From contig ONAN01000018.1 in NCBI GenBank assembly GCA_900315805.1, forward strand, positions 1 to 36,795: a stretch of 36,795 nucleotides of DNA, given 5' to 3'. How positions within the stretch are numbered: position 1 is the first letter of the stretch; the number at the start of each line of letters is the position of its first letter. The position numbers and the translations under genes were made by a program. Source of the DNA: an uncultured Selenomonadales bacterium (lineage in GTDB: Bacteria; Bacillota; Negativicutes; Acidaminococcales; Acidaminococcaceae). Of the stretch, positions 1 to 7,383 are shown piece by piece. A model generated the notes under the pieces. That model made no database searches. It saw only the letters and a program-made list of their open reading frames with translations, and was not told the DNA's origin.

Positions 1-91
1 ATGGCTTTTTTGTCCGACTAGGATTGGCGATTATAATCCGACTGATATTGGCGTTTTTAGCCCGACGGTAATTGGCTATTTTAACCCGACT
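1..91. repeat. 24-bp tandem repeat array, clipped by window edge
   Basis: CCGAC recurs at 14, 38, 62 and 86, exactly 24 bp apart. ATTGGC recurs at 23, 47 and 71. That gives three full and one partial copy of a unit of the form ATTGGC-N9-CCGAC-N4. The array probably continues to the left. Read in frame 2 it gives an eight-residue repeat (IG-x-x-x-PT-x) that stops at 116-118, so it could be the tail of a coding repeat. It could equally be a set of protein-binding repeats at the end of an insertion sequence; IS21-family ends carry such direct repeats. Confidence 0.75.
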
Positions 92-199
92 CTAACACCA
101 CCAAATCACTATAATTAACATATAAGTATATAAATGGCGAAGAATTACATTCTTGAAACTAAGGGGATACCTGCCTTAATGTGGAAGGGGAGTTTGATT

Positions 200-1174
200 T
201 TGGGTGATTTCAAGCTTCGCAAGATAGAACGAATCCTCGACATCTATAGCAAATTGTTGAATGGCAAACTGGTCCAGAAGCGGACGGAAAGTATCGCGTA
301 CCAGGTCAACGAACGGACCATCCAGCGCGATATTGACGATATCCGCGCCTACCTGGCCGAAGTGGGACGCGAACGGGGGGACGGGAATACCGTCGTATAC
401 GACCGCTCCCGCCGCGGCTACCGCCTGGAGCGGGTGCAGCCGCTGGCGCTGACCCGGGAGGAGATCCTTGTCCTGTGCAAAATGGTACTGGACAGCCTCA
501 TGTTCTCGGAAGAGGAAACGCGGGAGCTGCTGAACAAGATGCTTACGGTCTATACGCCGAAAGAGGAACGGGCTGCCATGTCCGAGCTGCTCGGCGTGCA
601 GACGCAGCTGTACGGGAAACGGTCCGGCCAGGGCGATGTGTTCCAGCGCATCTGGGAGCTGGGCCGCGCCGTGATGGACTGCCACTATGTGAAAATTTCC
701 CTGCGGGACGGCTGGAAGGGCGGACTGCGGGAGCTGAAGCTGAAACCGGTGGCTGCCACGTATACGGGGCAGTATTTCTATATTGTCGCTTTTCCGGCCG
801 CTCCGGACGAGGACACCAGCCGGACGCGGGCAGAAGTGGCCGTGGGGGTTCCCGGGGCGTTCCGCATGGACCGCATCGAGTCCATGGAGGTCCTGGAAGA
901 TAAGTACCTGGAAGCGTTTTCGAGCCGTTATACCGAATTTGTCGGGCTGCGGCGGTCCATCCATGGCGACTCGCTGCGGAAGGTGCTGGTAACCTGCAGG
1001 AAACAGGATGTGCCGGAGCTGCTTGGCATGGTTCCGGAGGCGGAAGTCCTGTCCTGTGACGAAAAGGAGGGGAACTGCCTGGTGCAGGCCTTCGTGTTCC
1101 GGCGGTTCGTGCACCGCTGGCTCGAGAAGGCGGGGGACAAGGTCCAGCTCCTGACGGTGGTGGACCCGATTTGA
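200..1174 (+). CDS. WYL-domain transcriptional regulator
   Basis: An N-terminal winged helix-turn-helix (about the first 60 residues, with the NERTIQRDIDDIRAYLAE recognition region) is followed by a WYL-type ligand-sensing domain. In that domain the usual WYL triplet reads as YFYIVAF, and a C-terminal extension follows. The family comprises DNA-binding regulators, often of DNA-damage, defence or metabolic genes; some sense nucleic acids or small ligands. The frame is open from ATG 134 and ATG 179. I prefer TTG 200, because AAGGGGAG (185-192) lies 7 nt upstream and the protein then starts MGDFKLRKIERIL as relatives do. ATG 134 has no Shine-Dalgarno sequence. The gene lies directly downstream of the tandem repeats and ends at an intrinsic terminator, so it is probably monocistronic. 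Its targets are unknown. Confidence 0.85.
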   Translation: MGDFKLRKIERILDIYSKLLNGKLVQKRTESIAYQVNERTIQRDIDDIRAYLAEVGRERGDGNTVVYDRSRRGYRLERVQPLALTREEILVLCKMVLDSLMFSEEETRELLNKMLTVYTPKEERAAMSELLGVQTQLYGKRSGQGDVFQRIWELGRAVMDCHYVKISLRDGWKGGLRELKLKPVAATYTGQYFYIVAFPAAPDEDTSRTRAEVAVGVPGAFRMDRIESMEVLEDKYLEAFSSRYTEFVGLRRSIHGDSLRKVLVTCRKQDVPELLGMVPEAEVLSCDEKEGNCLVQAFVFRRFVHRWLEKAGDKVQLLTVVDPI

Positions 1175-1207
1175 CCAGTCCCGTACGGGAAGTATCCGAA
1201 AGAAAAT

Positions 1208-1234
1208 GGCGTTGCCTTCGGGCAGCGCCTTTTT
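1208..1234 (+). terminator. Rho-independent terminator after WYL gene
   Basis: Nine-base-pair stem GGCGTTGCC/GGCAGCGCC (one G-U) with a TTCG loop, followed by TTTTT at 1230-1234, 33 nt after the WYL stop codon. Confidence 0.85.
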
Positions 1235-1360
1235 GCTTATGCGGGTCCTGTCCGCCCCCTTCGGGAAAAACGACTTGACTTTTTGACCAAGATGTTGGAC
1301 AGTATAAGCAAGGGTGCGCAGGCATCCGATTCTGTTTCTGTGTAACAAGGAGGTCCCGGC

Positions 1361-1987
1361 ATGAAAGTTTTAATCGTCAACGGAAGCAGCCATGTCAATG
1401 GCACGACAATGCAATATATCAAGGAAATGGAGAAGACCTTTGCCAGCGAAGGGGTGGAAACCGAAGTAATCCAGATCGGGGGAAAGCCCGTCGGGGACTG
1501 TCTCCAGTGCGGCTATTGCGCCACGCACGGCAAGTGCGTGATGAATGGGGACGGCGTCAATGAATTCGTGGAAAAGGCGAAGACGGCCGACGGGTTCATT
1601 TTCGCGACGCCGGTCTACTACGCCCATCCCAGCGGCCGTATCCTGTCCTTCCTGGACCGGGCCTTTTACAGCGCCGACAAAGCGACGTTCCGGTTCAAGC
1701 CCGGTGCTTCCTTCGCCGTGGCACGGCGCGGCGGCAATGTCGCTTCCTTTGATGTCCTGAACAAGTACTTCGGCATTTCGGCCATGCCGGTGCCCGGTTC
1801 GTCCTACTGGGGCGCGGCCCACGGCCGGGTAGCCGCCGATGCGGAACACGATGTGGAAGGCATGGATATCGCCCGCAACCTGGCCCATAACATGGCCTGG
1901 CTGCTGAAATGCATCGAGGCCGGGAAACAGGCCGGCGTATCCTATCCGACCATGGAAAGCCACGGATATACCCATTTCGTGCGCTGA
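1361..1987 (+). CDS. Flavodoxin-fold NAD(P)H-dependent oxidoreductase, Isf-like
   Basis: The protein (208 aa) has an NADPH-dependent FMN reductase/flavodoxin-like fold. It starts with the phosphate-binding strand-loop MKVLIVNGSSH and has the PVYYAHPSG flavin-site segment near residue 87. Cysteines C47, C50, C53 and C59 form a CX2CX2CX5C cluster, as in iron-sulfur flavoproteins and related YwqN-type reductases, so a 4Fe-4S centre or redox disulfide is possible. AAGGAGG at 1348-1354 fixes the ATG start. The isochorismatase-fold gene follows 59 nt later and is probably cotranscribed. The natural electron acceptor is unknown; quinone, nitro-compound or metal-reductase roles are all known for the family. 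Confidence 0.85.
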   Translation: MKVLIVNGSSHVNGTTMQYIKEMEKTFASEGVETEVIQIGGKPVGDCLQCGYCATHGKCVMNGDGVNEFVEKAKTADGFIFATPVYYAHPSGRILSFLDRAFYSADKATFRFKPGASFAVARRGGNVASFDVLNKYFGISAMPVPGSSYWGAAHGRVAADAEHDVEGMDIARNLAHNMAWLLKCIEAGKQAGVSYPTMESHGYTHFVR

Positions 1988-2046
1988 ATTTGCGGAAAGA
2001 ACGGCACGGGACATCGTACCCGTGAAAAAAGGAAAGGAGCGGGAAC

Positions 2047-2577
2047 ATGGCGTTGAAGGTACTGCTCGTCATCGACATGCAGAAGGATTTCGTCGATGGG
2101 AGCCTGGGAACGAAGGAGGCGCAGGCCATTGTGCCGGCCGTTGTGGAGAAGGTGCGTCACTTTGACGGGCGCGTCCTGTTCACGAAGGATACGCATTACA
2201 AAAATTACAGGGAGACGCAGGAAGGCCGCAAGCTGCCTGTCCCGCACTGCATCAAGGGGACGGCAGGCTGGGAGCTGGTCCCGGAACTGGAAGCGTTCTG
2301 CCAGGAACATCACTGCCAGGTGCTGGAGAAGAACAGCTTCGGGTCCCTTTCGCTGGCGACGAACCTGCAGCTTATGAATGAGCAGGAACCGATCGAGAGC
2401 ATTGAACTCGTCGGGCTGTGCACGGATATCTGCGTCGTGTCGAACGCGCTGCTCGTGAAGGCCGCCATGCCCGACATGCCCGTCTTCGTGGACAGCCGCT
2501 GCTGCGCCGGGGTTACGCCTGCGTCGCACGAAGCGGCCCTGACGGTGCTGCGCAGCTGTCAGGTCGAGGTGCGTTGA
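2047..2577 (+). CDS. Isochorismatase-family cysteine hydrolase (nicotinamidase-like)
   Basis: The protein (176 aa) has the catalytic triad of the cysteine-hydrolase/isochorismatase superfamily: D10 in LLVIDMQKDF, K95 and C129 in the GLCTDICV segment. The PHCIKGTAG stretch near residue 67 resembles nicotinamidase and pyrazinamidase relatives. Members cleave amide or ether bonds, for example nicotinamide to nicotinate, carbamoyl groups or isochorismate. Which applies here is not visible. AAGGAG at 2033-2038 supports the start. The flavoprotein gene upstream may be in the same operon. An extended -10 promoter for the thiW leader begins only a few bases after the stop. Confidence 0.85.
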   Translation: MALKVLLVIDMQKDFVDGSLGTKEAQAIVPAVVEKVRHFDGRVLFTKDTHYKNYRETQEGRKLPVPHCIKGTAGWELVPELEAFCQEHHCQVLEKNSFGSLSLATNLQLMNEQEPIESIELVGLCTDICVVSNALLVKAAMPDMPVFVDSRCCAGVTPASHEAALTVLRSCQVEVR

Positions 2578-2588
2578 GGCGCCTTTTG

Positions 2589-2597
2589 TGCTATAAT
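2589..2597 (+). promoter_or_regulatory. Extended -10 promoter for thiW-thiM
   Basis: TGC-TATAAT at 2589-2597 is a perfect extended -10 element; no good -35 hexamer is seen. Transcription would start near 2604, giving a leader of about 190 nt before thiW. Confidence 0.6.
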
Positions 2598-2645
2598 GGG
2601 CTTGTCAAAATTGAACAGATTGAGGGGGAGCGCCCTGAATCAATG

Positions 2646-2736
2646 ATGCATAGCGAGGGAGCCCGTGTTCCGGGTTGAGAGGGTACCAGCAAGTACCGAC
2701 CGTTACCTTTCCGGTGGAGGAGGGGGGACTATGCGT
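2646..2736 (+). promoter_or_regulatory. TPP-like riboswitch aptamer, variant 3' half
   Basis: P1 is an 8-bp helix pairing 2646-2653 (AUGCAUAG) with 2729-2736 (CUAUGCGU). P3 is GCCCG/CGGGU (2661-2665/2671-2675), followed at once by UGAGA (2676-2680), the thiamin-box motif that binds the pyrimidine ring of TPP. An optional hairpin GGUAC/GUACC (2682-2697) and GACCGUU follow, as in many thi elements. The canonical CUGAU and GCGnAGGGA of the pyrophosphate-sensing P4/P5 arm are absent. In their place stands ACCUUUCCGG...GGAGGAGG. P2 pairs only weakly. Position before thiW-thiM and the terminator downstream fit a thiamin-pathway switch. The ligand may be TPP or a relative. Confidence 0.6.
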
Positions 2737-2751
2737 ACTGCAACGAGCTGC

Positions 2752-2794
2752 ACTCCTTATCCTGCCGCCGCGGTTGGATAAGGAGTGATTTTTT
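2752..2794 (+). terminator. Riboswitch-controlled terminator overlapping thiW SD
   Basis: The stem ACTCCTTATCC (2752-2762) pairs with GGATAAGGAGT (2776-2786) and is followed by a T run at 2789-2794 that touches the thiW ATG. The 3' arm contains the thiW Shine-Dalgarno AAGGAG (2780-2785), so the hairpin would block both elongation and ribosome binding. An antiterminator is possible: GAGGAG (2717-2722) in the aptamer can pair with CUCCUU (2753-2758). Confidence 0.8.
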
Positions 2795-3355
2795 ATGGGT
2801 TATCAGCAGCGCAGCGACGCCAAAGTCTACCGCCTCGTCGTCATGGCCATGCTCATCGGCCTGGGCGTCGTCATTTCCCCGATTCTGCGCGTGGAAGGCA
2901 TGTGCCCCATGGCGCACCTGATCAACATCACCTGCTCGGTCCTGCTGGGGCCGTGGTATTCCTTCGTGTGCGCCACGCTCATTGGCATCATCCGCATGAC
3001 GACCATGGGCATTCCGCCCCTGGCACTGACAGGTGCCGTGTTCGGCGCGGCCCTGTCGGGCATCCTGTACCGCGCGTCGGGCGGCAAAATCTGGGCCGCC
3101 GTCGTTGGGGAAATCATCGGCACGGGCATCATCGGCGCCATCGTGTCCTACCCGGTCATGACCCTGTTCTACGGCCGCACGGGCCTGACCTGGATGTTCT
3201 ACGTGCCTTCGTTCATCGCCGGCACGCTCATTGGCGGAACCATCGCCTTCTTCCTCCTGACCGCCCTGTCGCGCAACGGCGCCCTGTGGCAGATTCAGAA
3301 GAAGCTGGGCATCCAGCTGTTCGCCGATCCGCATAAAGAGGCGCGCCGCGCCTGA
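2795..3355 (+). CDS. thiW: ThiW, ECF transporter S component for thiazole
   Basis: This membrane protein (186 aa, about five to six hydrophobic segments) has the ThiW signature: VVISPILRVEG near the start, HLINITCSVLLGPWYSF, and GEIIGTGIIGAIVSYPV. ThiW is the substrate-binding subunit of an energy-coupling-factor transporter believed to import hydroxyethylthiazole, the thiazole precursor of thiamin. The shared EcfA/EcfT energizing module is not in the window. The gene is followed 16 nt later by thiM, which phosphorylates the imported thiazole, so the pair forms a salvage operon. Its start codon and SD are embedded in the switch terminator. Confidence 0.9.
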   Translation: MGYQQRSDAKVYRLVVMAMLIGLGVVISPILRVEGMCPMAHLINITCSVLLGPWYSFVCATLIGIIRMTTMGIPPLALTGAVFGAALSGILYRASGGKIWAAVVGEIIGTGIIGAIVSYPVMTLFYGRTGLTWMFYVPSFIAGTLIGGTIAFFLLTALSRNGALWQIQKKLGIQLFADPHKEARRA

Positions 3356-3371
3356 GGAAAAGAGGGATACT

Positions 3372-4253
3372 ATGGAACGTAAGGGAACGATGTCCCGGGC
3401 AGAGCTGGCCGCGTCCTTCGCGGCGCTGCGGGCGGCCGTGTGGCAGCAAAAGCCGTTGATTCACTGCCTGACCCATCCGATTACCATGAATGACAGCGCC
3501 AACGTGGTCCTGGCCCTGGGGGCGAGCCCCAACATGGCGTCCCACCCGGACGAAGCGGCGGAGGCCGTGCGCGGGGCCGATGCCCTGGCGGTCAACCTGG
3601 GCAATATCACGGCGGAGCGGATGGAGGCCATGGAACGGGCCGGAAAGGCGGCGCGGGAAAAGGGTATTCCCATTCTGCTTGATGCCGTCGGCGTCGGGTT
3701 CAGCACCCTGCGCCGGCAGTTTGCGGAGCACTTTATGGAGGCATACCGACCGGCCATCGTCAAAGGTAATGCTTCGGAACTGCGTACCCTGTGCGGTCTG
3801 GCGTCGCACAGCCGGGGCGTCGATGCCGGTCCGGCGGACGCGGTCGGTAACGCGCAGCTGGAAGACATGGCCGCCGTGCTGCAGGACTTTGCCGCCCAAT
3901 GGCAGACCGTCCTTCTCCTGACCGGTGCCACGGACCTGATTGCCGCGCCGGACCGCACGGCTTTCGTCTGCAACGGCACGCCGGTGCTGGCGCGCCTTAC
4001 GGGCACGGGCTGCATGGTCGGGGCCATGGCCGCTACGTGGCTCGCCGCCCCGTCGGCCGGGACACCCTGGGAAGCGGCCGTGCTGGCCTGTGTCACTATG
4101 GGTATTGCCGGCGAGAAAGCGGAACAGGCGGCAGGGCAGGGAGCTGCCGGCCGTGTCCCTATGGGCACGTTCCACGTGGCCCTGCTGGACGCCCTCAGCA
4201 CCCTGACGGATGAAGATATCGAAACGAGAGCGAAGGTGTGCCTGGCGCAATGA
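3372..4253 (+). CDS. thiM: Hydroxyethylthiazole kinase
   Basis: ThiM phosphorylates 4-methyl-5-(2-hydroxyethyl)thiazole for condensation with HMP-PP by ThiE. The protein (293 aa) shows the conserved start of the fold, KPLIHCLTHPITMNDSANVVLALGASPNM. It also has the AIVKGNASEL segment and the ribokinase-like anion-hole/catalytic GTGC motif near residue 211. Its length is slightly above the family norm (about 265-275). It lies 16 nt after thiW. The operon ends at a strong terminator (4296-4346) facing purC. thiE and thiD are not nearby, so the rest of the pathway must be elsewhere. Confidence 0.93.
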   Translation: MERKGTMSRAELAASFAALRAAVWQQKPLIHCLTHPITMNDSANVVLALGASPNMASHPDEAAEAVRGADALAVNLGNITAERMEAMERAGKAAREKGIPILLDAVGVGFSTLRRQFAEHFMEAYRPAIVKGNASELRTLCGLASHSRGVDAGPADAVGNAQLEDMAAVLQDFAAQWQTVLLLTGATDLIAAPDRTAFVCNGTPVLARLTGTGCMVGAMAATWLAAPSAGTPWEAAVLACVTMGIAGEKAEQAAGQGAAGRVPMGTFHVALLDALSTLTDEDIETRAKVCLAQ

Positions 4254-4295
4254 ATGGATTCTGCCCAGGAGCGCACGGGACTTCACCATAAAAAT

Positions 4296-4346
4296 ACACC
4301 GGGTTTGCCGATCCTCTATGGATGCGGTGAACCCGGTGTTGTTTTT
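4296..4346. terminator. Bidirectional terminator between thiM and purC
   Basis: The stem ACACCGGGT (4296-4304) pairs with ACCCGGTGT (4331-4339). On the plus strand it is followed by TGTTTTT. On the minus strand the exit reads ATTTTTATGG, so it can end both convergent operons. Confidence 0.85.
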
Positions 4347-4359
4347 GTGCTTTTGGCTT

Positions 4360-5226
4360 TTATTTGAAGTCCTTGCCCGTGAGCAGTTTGTAGGCTTCTT
4401 TGTATTTGCCGATGGTCTTTTCGATGATGTCCTTCGGCAGGGTGTCGCTCGGATGGGCCTTCAGGTAATCGCGCACGAACTGCTTGTCGTACGAAGGCTG
4501 GCCGTGACCGGCTTCGTAGCCTTCCAGCGGCCAGAAGCGGCTGTTGTCCGGCGTCAGCATTTCGTCGCCCAGGACGACGTTGCCCTTGTCATCGAGGCCG
4601 AATTCGAACTTGGTGTCGGCGATGATGATGCCGCGTTCCAGGGCGTAGTCCGCGCACTTGTGGTACAGGGCCAGCGTCAGGTCGCGCAGTTTTTCCATGT
4701 ATTCCTTGCCGTGGCCCGGGAAGAATTTTTCGACCCAGACGGCGCCGTCTTCCATGGAGATGTTCATGTCATGTTCGCCGACAGGAGCCTTGGTGCTCGG
4801 CGTGAAGATGGCTTCCGGCAGTTTCTGGCATTCCTTCAGGCCGGCAGGCAGCTTGATGCCGCATACTGTGCCGTTTTCCTGGTAGCTTTCCCAGCCGCTG
4901 CCCGTGATGTAGCCGCGGACGATGCATTCCACGGGAATCATGTTCAGCTTCATGGTCTTCATGCTGTTGCCGTCGAATTCCGGTTTCTGGAAGAATTCCG
5001 GCATATTCTTCACATTCGTGGAGAGCATGTGGTTCGGGACGATATCCTTCGTGAAATCGAACCAGAATTCGCTCATCTGGTTCAGGATGGCGCCTTTCTG
5101 CGGAATCGGGGTCTTCAGAATGCTGTCAAAAGCGGAGATACGGTCCGTGCAGACCATGACCAGGCTGTCGCCCAGGTCGTACAGTTCACGGACTTTGCCG
5201 GATTTGAAGGGTTTGTATTCTTTCAT
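4360..5226 (-). CDS. purC: SAICAR synthase
   Basis: Phosphoribosylaminoimidazole-succinocarboxamide synthase joins aspartate to CAIR with ATP in purine synthesis. The 288-residue protein has the family's N-terminal GKVRELYDLG loop, the CTDRISAFD motif and the VRGYITGSGWESY segment. Its length is that of the longer bacterial/yeast-type enzyme. The start ATG is supported by AAAGGAG on the minus strand just upstream. It is the last gene of a minus-strand run (decarboxylase, tannase-like, purC) but is separated by 81 nt and may have its own promoter. No other pur genes are nearby. Confidence 0.95.
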   Translation of the reverse strand: MKEYKPFKSGKVRELYDLGDSLVMVCTDRISAFDSILKTPIPQKGAILNQMSEFWFDFTKDIVPNHMLSTNVKNMPEFFQKPEFDGNSMKTMKLNMIPVECIVRGYITGSGWESYQENGTVCGIKLPAGLKECQKLPEAIFTPSTKAPVGEHDMNISMEDGAVWVEKFFPGHGKEYMEKLRDLTLALYHKCADYALERGIIIADTKFEFGLDDKGNVVLGDEMLTPDNSRFWPLEGYEAGHGQPSYDKQFVRDYLKAHPSDTLPKDIIEKTIGKYKEAYKLLTGKDFK

Positions 5227-5307
5227 GCTTCAGTTCTCCTTTCGACATTGCGTCGCAGCTTTACTATCGGCACAGCGGATGGTGTGCTTTTTTACGTATT
5301 GATTTTA

Positions 5308-7344
5308 TCATATCCCTTTTTGGCTGGCAACCGGGATATCGTCCTTGGCCTGCCTGTCGTGCCCGGCTTCTTTGGCGGCTTCTTCGGCGGCTTCTGCTTC
5401 GGCGTCTTTCTGCACCTTGTCCTGGATGCTGGCGTCGACCCAGTCGAAGAGCTGGTCCAGATCGTAGTCGCCGTCATGGCCATAGCCCCAGACTGCCTTA
5501 AAGTCCACCTGGGACCCTTCGTTTTCCAGTTTCAGGGCCAGGATGGCCGGGATGGCGAGCGCCGTGTCACGGTCGAGCACACCGTGGCGGATACGCCAGT
5601 ACGGTGCCGTCCGGGCGTCCGGCGTGCCGATGTAGTACATGGGGTTCATCATATGGATGACCTGCGGCGTGGCCACGTGCTGGAAGGTGGGCAGGGCTTC
5701 CTGCTTCTTTTCCTTTTCAATCCGGGCCTTGCGCAGGGCCAGGCGCTCCTGCGGCTTGCCTTCCGCCAGGCGCCAGGCGAGGGCGGCCTTTTCGTCTTCC
5801 GCCTTTTCCGTTTCCGGATCCGGCAGGTTCAGTTCGCCGCTTTCCACGAGGCTGTACCAGGTGAAGTGGCGGCGGTCCGTTTCCGCGTCGCCGAATTCAC
5901 TGTTCTCGCCGCTGGACAGGTCGAAGCTGTCGAAGGCGGGGACGGATTTCAGGCGTTTGACGGCGTTGGCGTATTTCACGGTGTCCATGAAGATGACCTT
6001 GCCGCCGCTGACGGTCAGCCAGGCAGGGCTGCCGAGGCTGGTGCCGTTATCGAGGGCGGTCTGGGCTGCTTCAATGTACTTGCCTTCGATGTATTCCTTG
6101 AACAGGCCCGTACCGTCTGCTGCGACGTTCAGGACATTGCCTTTTTCGTCTTTCAGGTTGAGGTCGTTCAGATAGGTGGCGAAGCTTTCCTTCAGCTTGG
6201 CCGAAGCTTTCTTCTGCTGTTCCGTCAGGGTGCTTCCGTTGACCATGGGAATGCCGTTGAACATCCATTCATAGGCCATGTCGGCGTTGTCCAGGTTCGT
6301 AATGGGGCAGTAGGCCTGGACGGCGAAGATGTCGTCCCGTTCCTTGGCGGCCCCGATGTCCTTCAGGTACCCTTCATAGTCCCGGGAATTGCCCGTGGCA
6401 CCCAGCAGGGCGGCCAGGGCGCCGCCGGCACTGGTGCCGCTGGCGATGATGCGGTCCGTGTCGCCGGCGTGCAGCAGGTCTTTGTCACGCAGGAAGCGCA
6501 CGTAGCGCACCGCTGCCTTGTAGTCCACAATGAGGGCCGGCGCCTTGCCGACGTAGTATCCGTTGGCATCCTGCAGCGTGCGGCCGCGGATGGCCGGTGC
6601 CGCCACGACATAGCCGCGGCTTAAGGCGCGCAGCACGGCGTTCGCGCCGCCGTGACGCGACGTTTCGGACGGCGTGGCCGCGTCACCGGGCATGTAGCCG
6701 CCGACCTCGTTCGGCAGGAAGATGGGTGCCGTTTCCGCCGTGTATCCGTTAACGGAGCCGCCGTGGAAGTAGGCGTCGGGAACGTACAGGTTCAGTTTCT
6801 GGTATTCCGGCGCATAGGGTTTGGCGGCATAGGGCAGGCCTTCGTAGGCACGGAACGTGACGGCCGAGCCGTTTACCTGCATCGTCTGCTGTTTATAGTT
6901 GTTGACATCCAGTGTCAGGTCGAAAGTGGCGCGGGAAGCCTGTTTCTTTTCCCGGACCTCGGCCTTTTCCTTTTCCGCCGCAGCGCGGGCTTTGCGGGCG
7001 GCAGCTTTTTCTTTGGCATATTGTTTGTTCAGCTTAAGCAGTTCCTTTTCCGCTTCCCGGTCCGCGCCGGTGTATTTCGGCGCCGTTTTGGGGACGGTTT
7101 CCGAAGCGGGCTGGCCTTCGCCTTCCTTCAGGAATTCGTTGACCACGGGCTTGTATTCGGCCGAGTGGTCGATGACGGCCGGCGTTTCCGCAGCTGCCGC
7201 GTCCGGGGTACCCGTCGTGTCCGTGATTTCCTGCTGCGGCGTTTCCGCGGCGCTGACCGCCGCCGGGAACAGGGGTGCCTGCAGGAGTGCCGCGCAGACG
7301 GCGGCCCCCAGGGCAGCCCGGTGGATCATCTTGCCATAAGACAT
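5308..7344 (-). CDS. Secreted subtype-B tannase-like alpha/beta hydrolase
   Basis: This is a protein of about 678 residues with an N-terminal signal peptide (MSYGKMIHRAALGAAVCAAL..., cleavage likely after VSA). An acidic, low-complexity stretch and a Lys/Ala/Glu-rich helix (about residues 90-125) come before a hydrolase domain. The nucleophile elbow is GTSAGGALAALLG. Later motifs DARTAPYWRIRHG and GYGHDGDYDLD supply the likely Asp and His. These match bacterial subtype-B tannases (gallate ester hydrolases, as in Lactobacillus and Streptococcus gallolyticus). I chose ATG 7344 because AAAGGA lies 8 nt upstream, whereas ATG 7353 overlaps that SD. The C-terminus is again Ala/Glu/Lys-rich. Substrate is inferred from family; other polyphenol or feruloyl esters are possible. 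Confidence 0.8.
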   Translation of the reverse strand: MSYGKMIHRAALGAAVCAALLQAPLFPAAVSAAETPQQEITDTTGTPDAAAAETPAVIDHSAEYKPVVNEFLKEGEGQPASETVPKTAPKYTGADREAEKELLKLNKQYAKEKAAARKARAAAEKEKAEVREKKQASRATFDLTLDVNNYKQQTMQVNGSAVTFRAYEGLPYAAKPYAPEYQKLNLYVPDAYFHGGSVNGYTAETAPIFLPNEVGGYMPGDAATPSETSRHGGANAVLRALSRGYVVAAPAIRGRTLQDANGYYVGKAPALIVDYKAAVRYVRFLRDKDLLHAGDTDRIIASGTSAGGALAALLGATGNSRDYEGYLKDIGAAKERDDIFAVQAYCPITNLDNADMAYEWMFNGIPMVNGSTLTEQQKKASAKLKESFATYLNDLNLKDEKGNVLNVAADGTGLFKEYIEGKYIEAAQTALDNGTSLGSPAWLTVSGGKVIFMDTVKYANAVKRLKSVPAFDSFDLSSGENSEFGDAETDRRHFTWYSLVESGELNLPDPETEKAEDEKAALAWRLAEGKPQERLALRKARIEKEKKQEALPTFQHVATPQVIHMMNPMYYIGTPDARTAPYWRIRHGVLDRDTALAIPAILALKLENEGSQVDFKAVWGYGHDGDYDLDQLFDWVDASIQDKVQKDAEAEAAEEAAKEAGHDRQAKDDIPVASQKGI

Positions 7345-7383
7345 CGTGTTCATCCTTTCTTTCTATAGGAACGGGGCGGGCCG

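Noticed and set aside
1..91. CRISPR array
   Set aside because: Repeats are contiguous with no unique spacers and only part of each unit is conserved.
2580..2794. T-box leader for thiW
   Set aside because: No GGUGGNACC-type T-box or specifier loop; P1, P3 and UGAGA fit a thi-type element better.
5270..5293. GCACA/TGTGC hairpin with T run on the plus strand
   Set aside because: No plus-strand gene ends there; it lies in the purC upstream region and may only be chance or an antisense stop.
4210..6624. Plus-strand open frame of about 800 codons
   Set aside because: It lies antisense to purC and the tannase-like gene, both of which show clear family motifs; the composition is a mirror of high-GC codon use.
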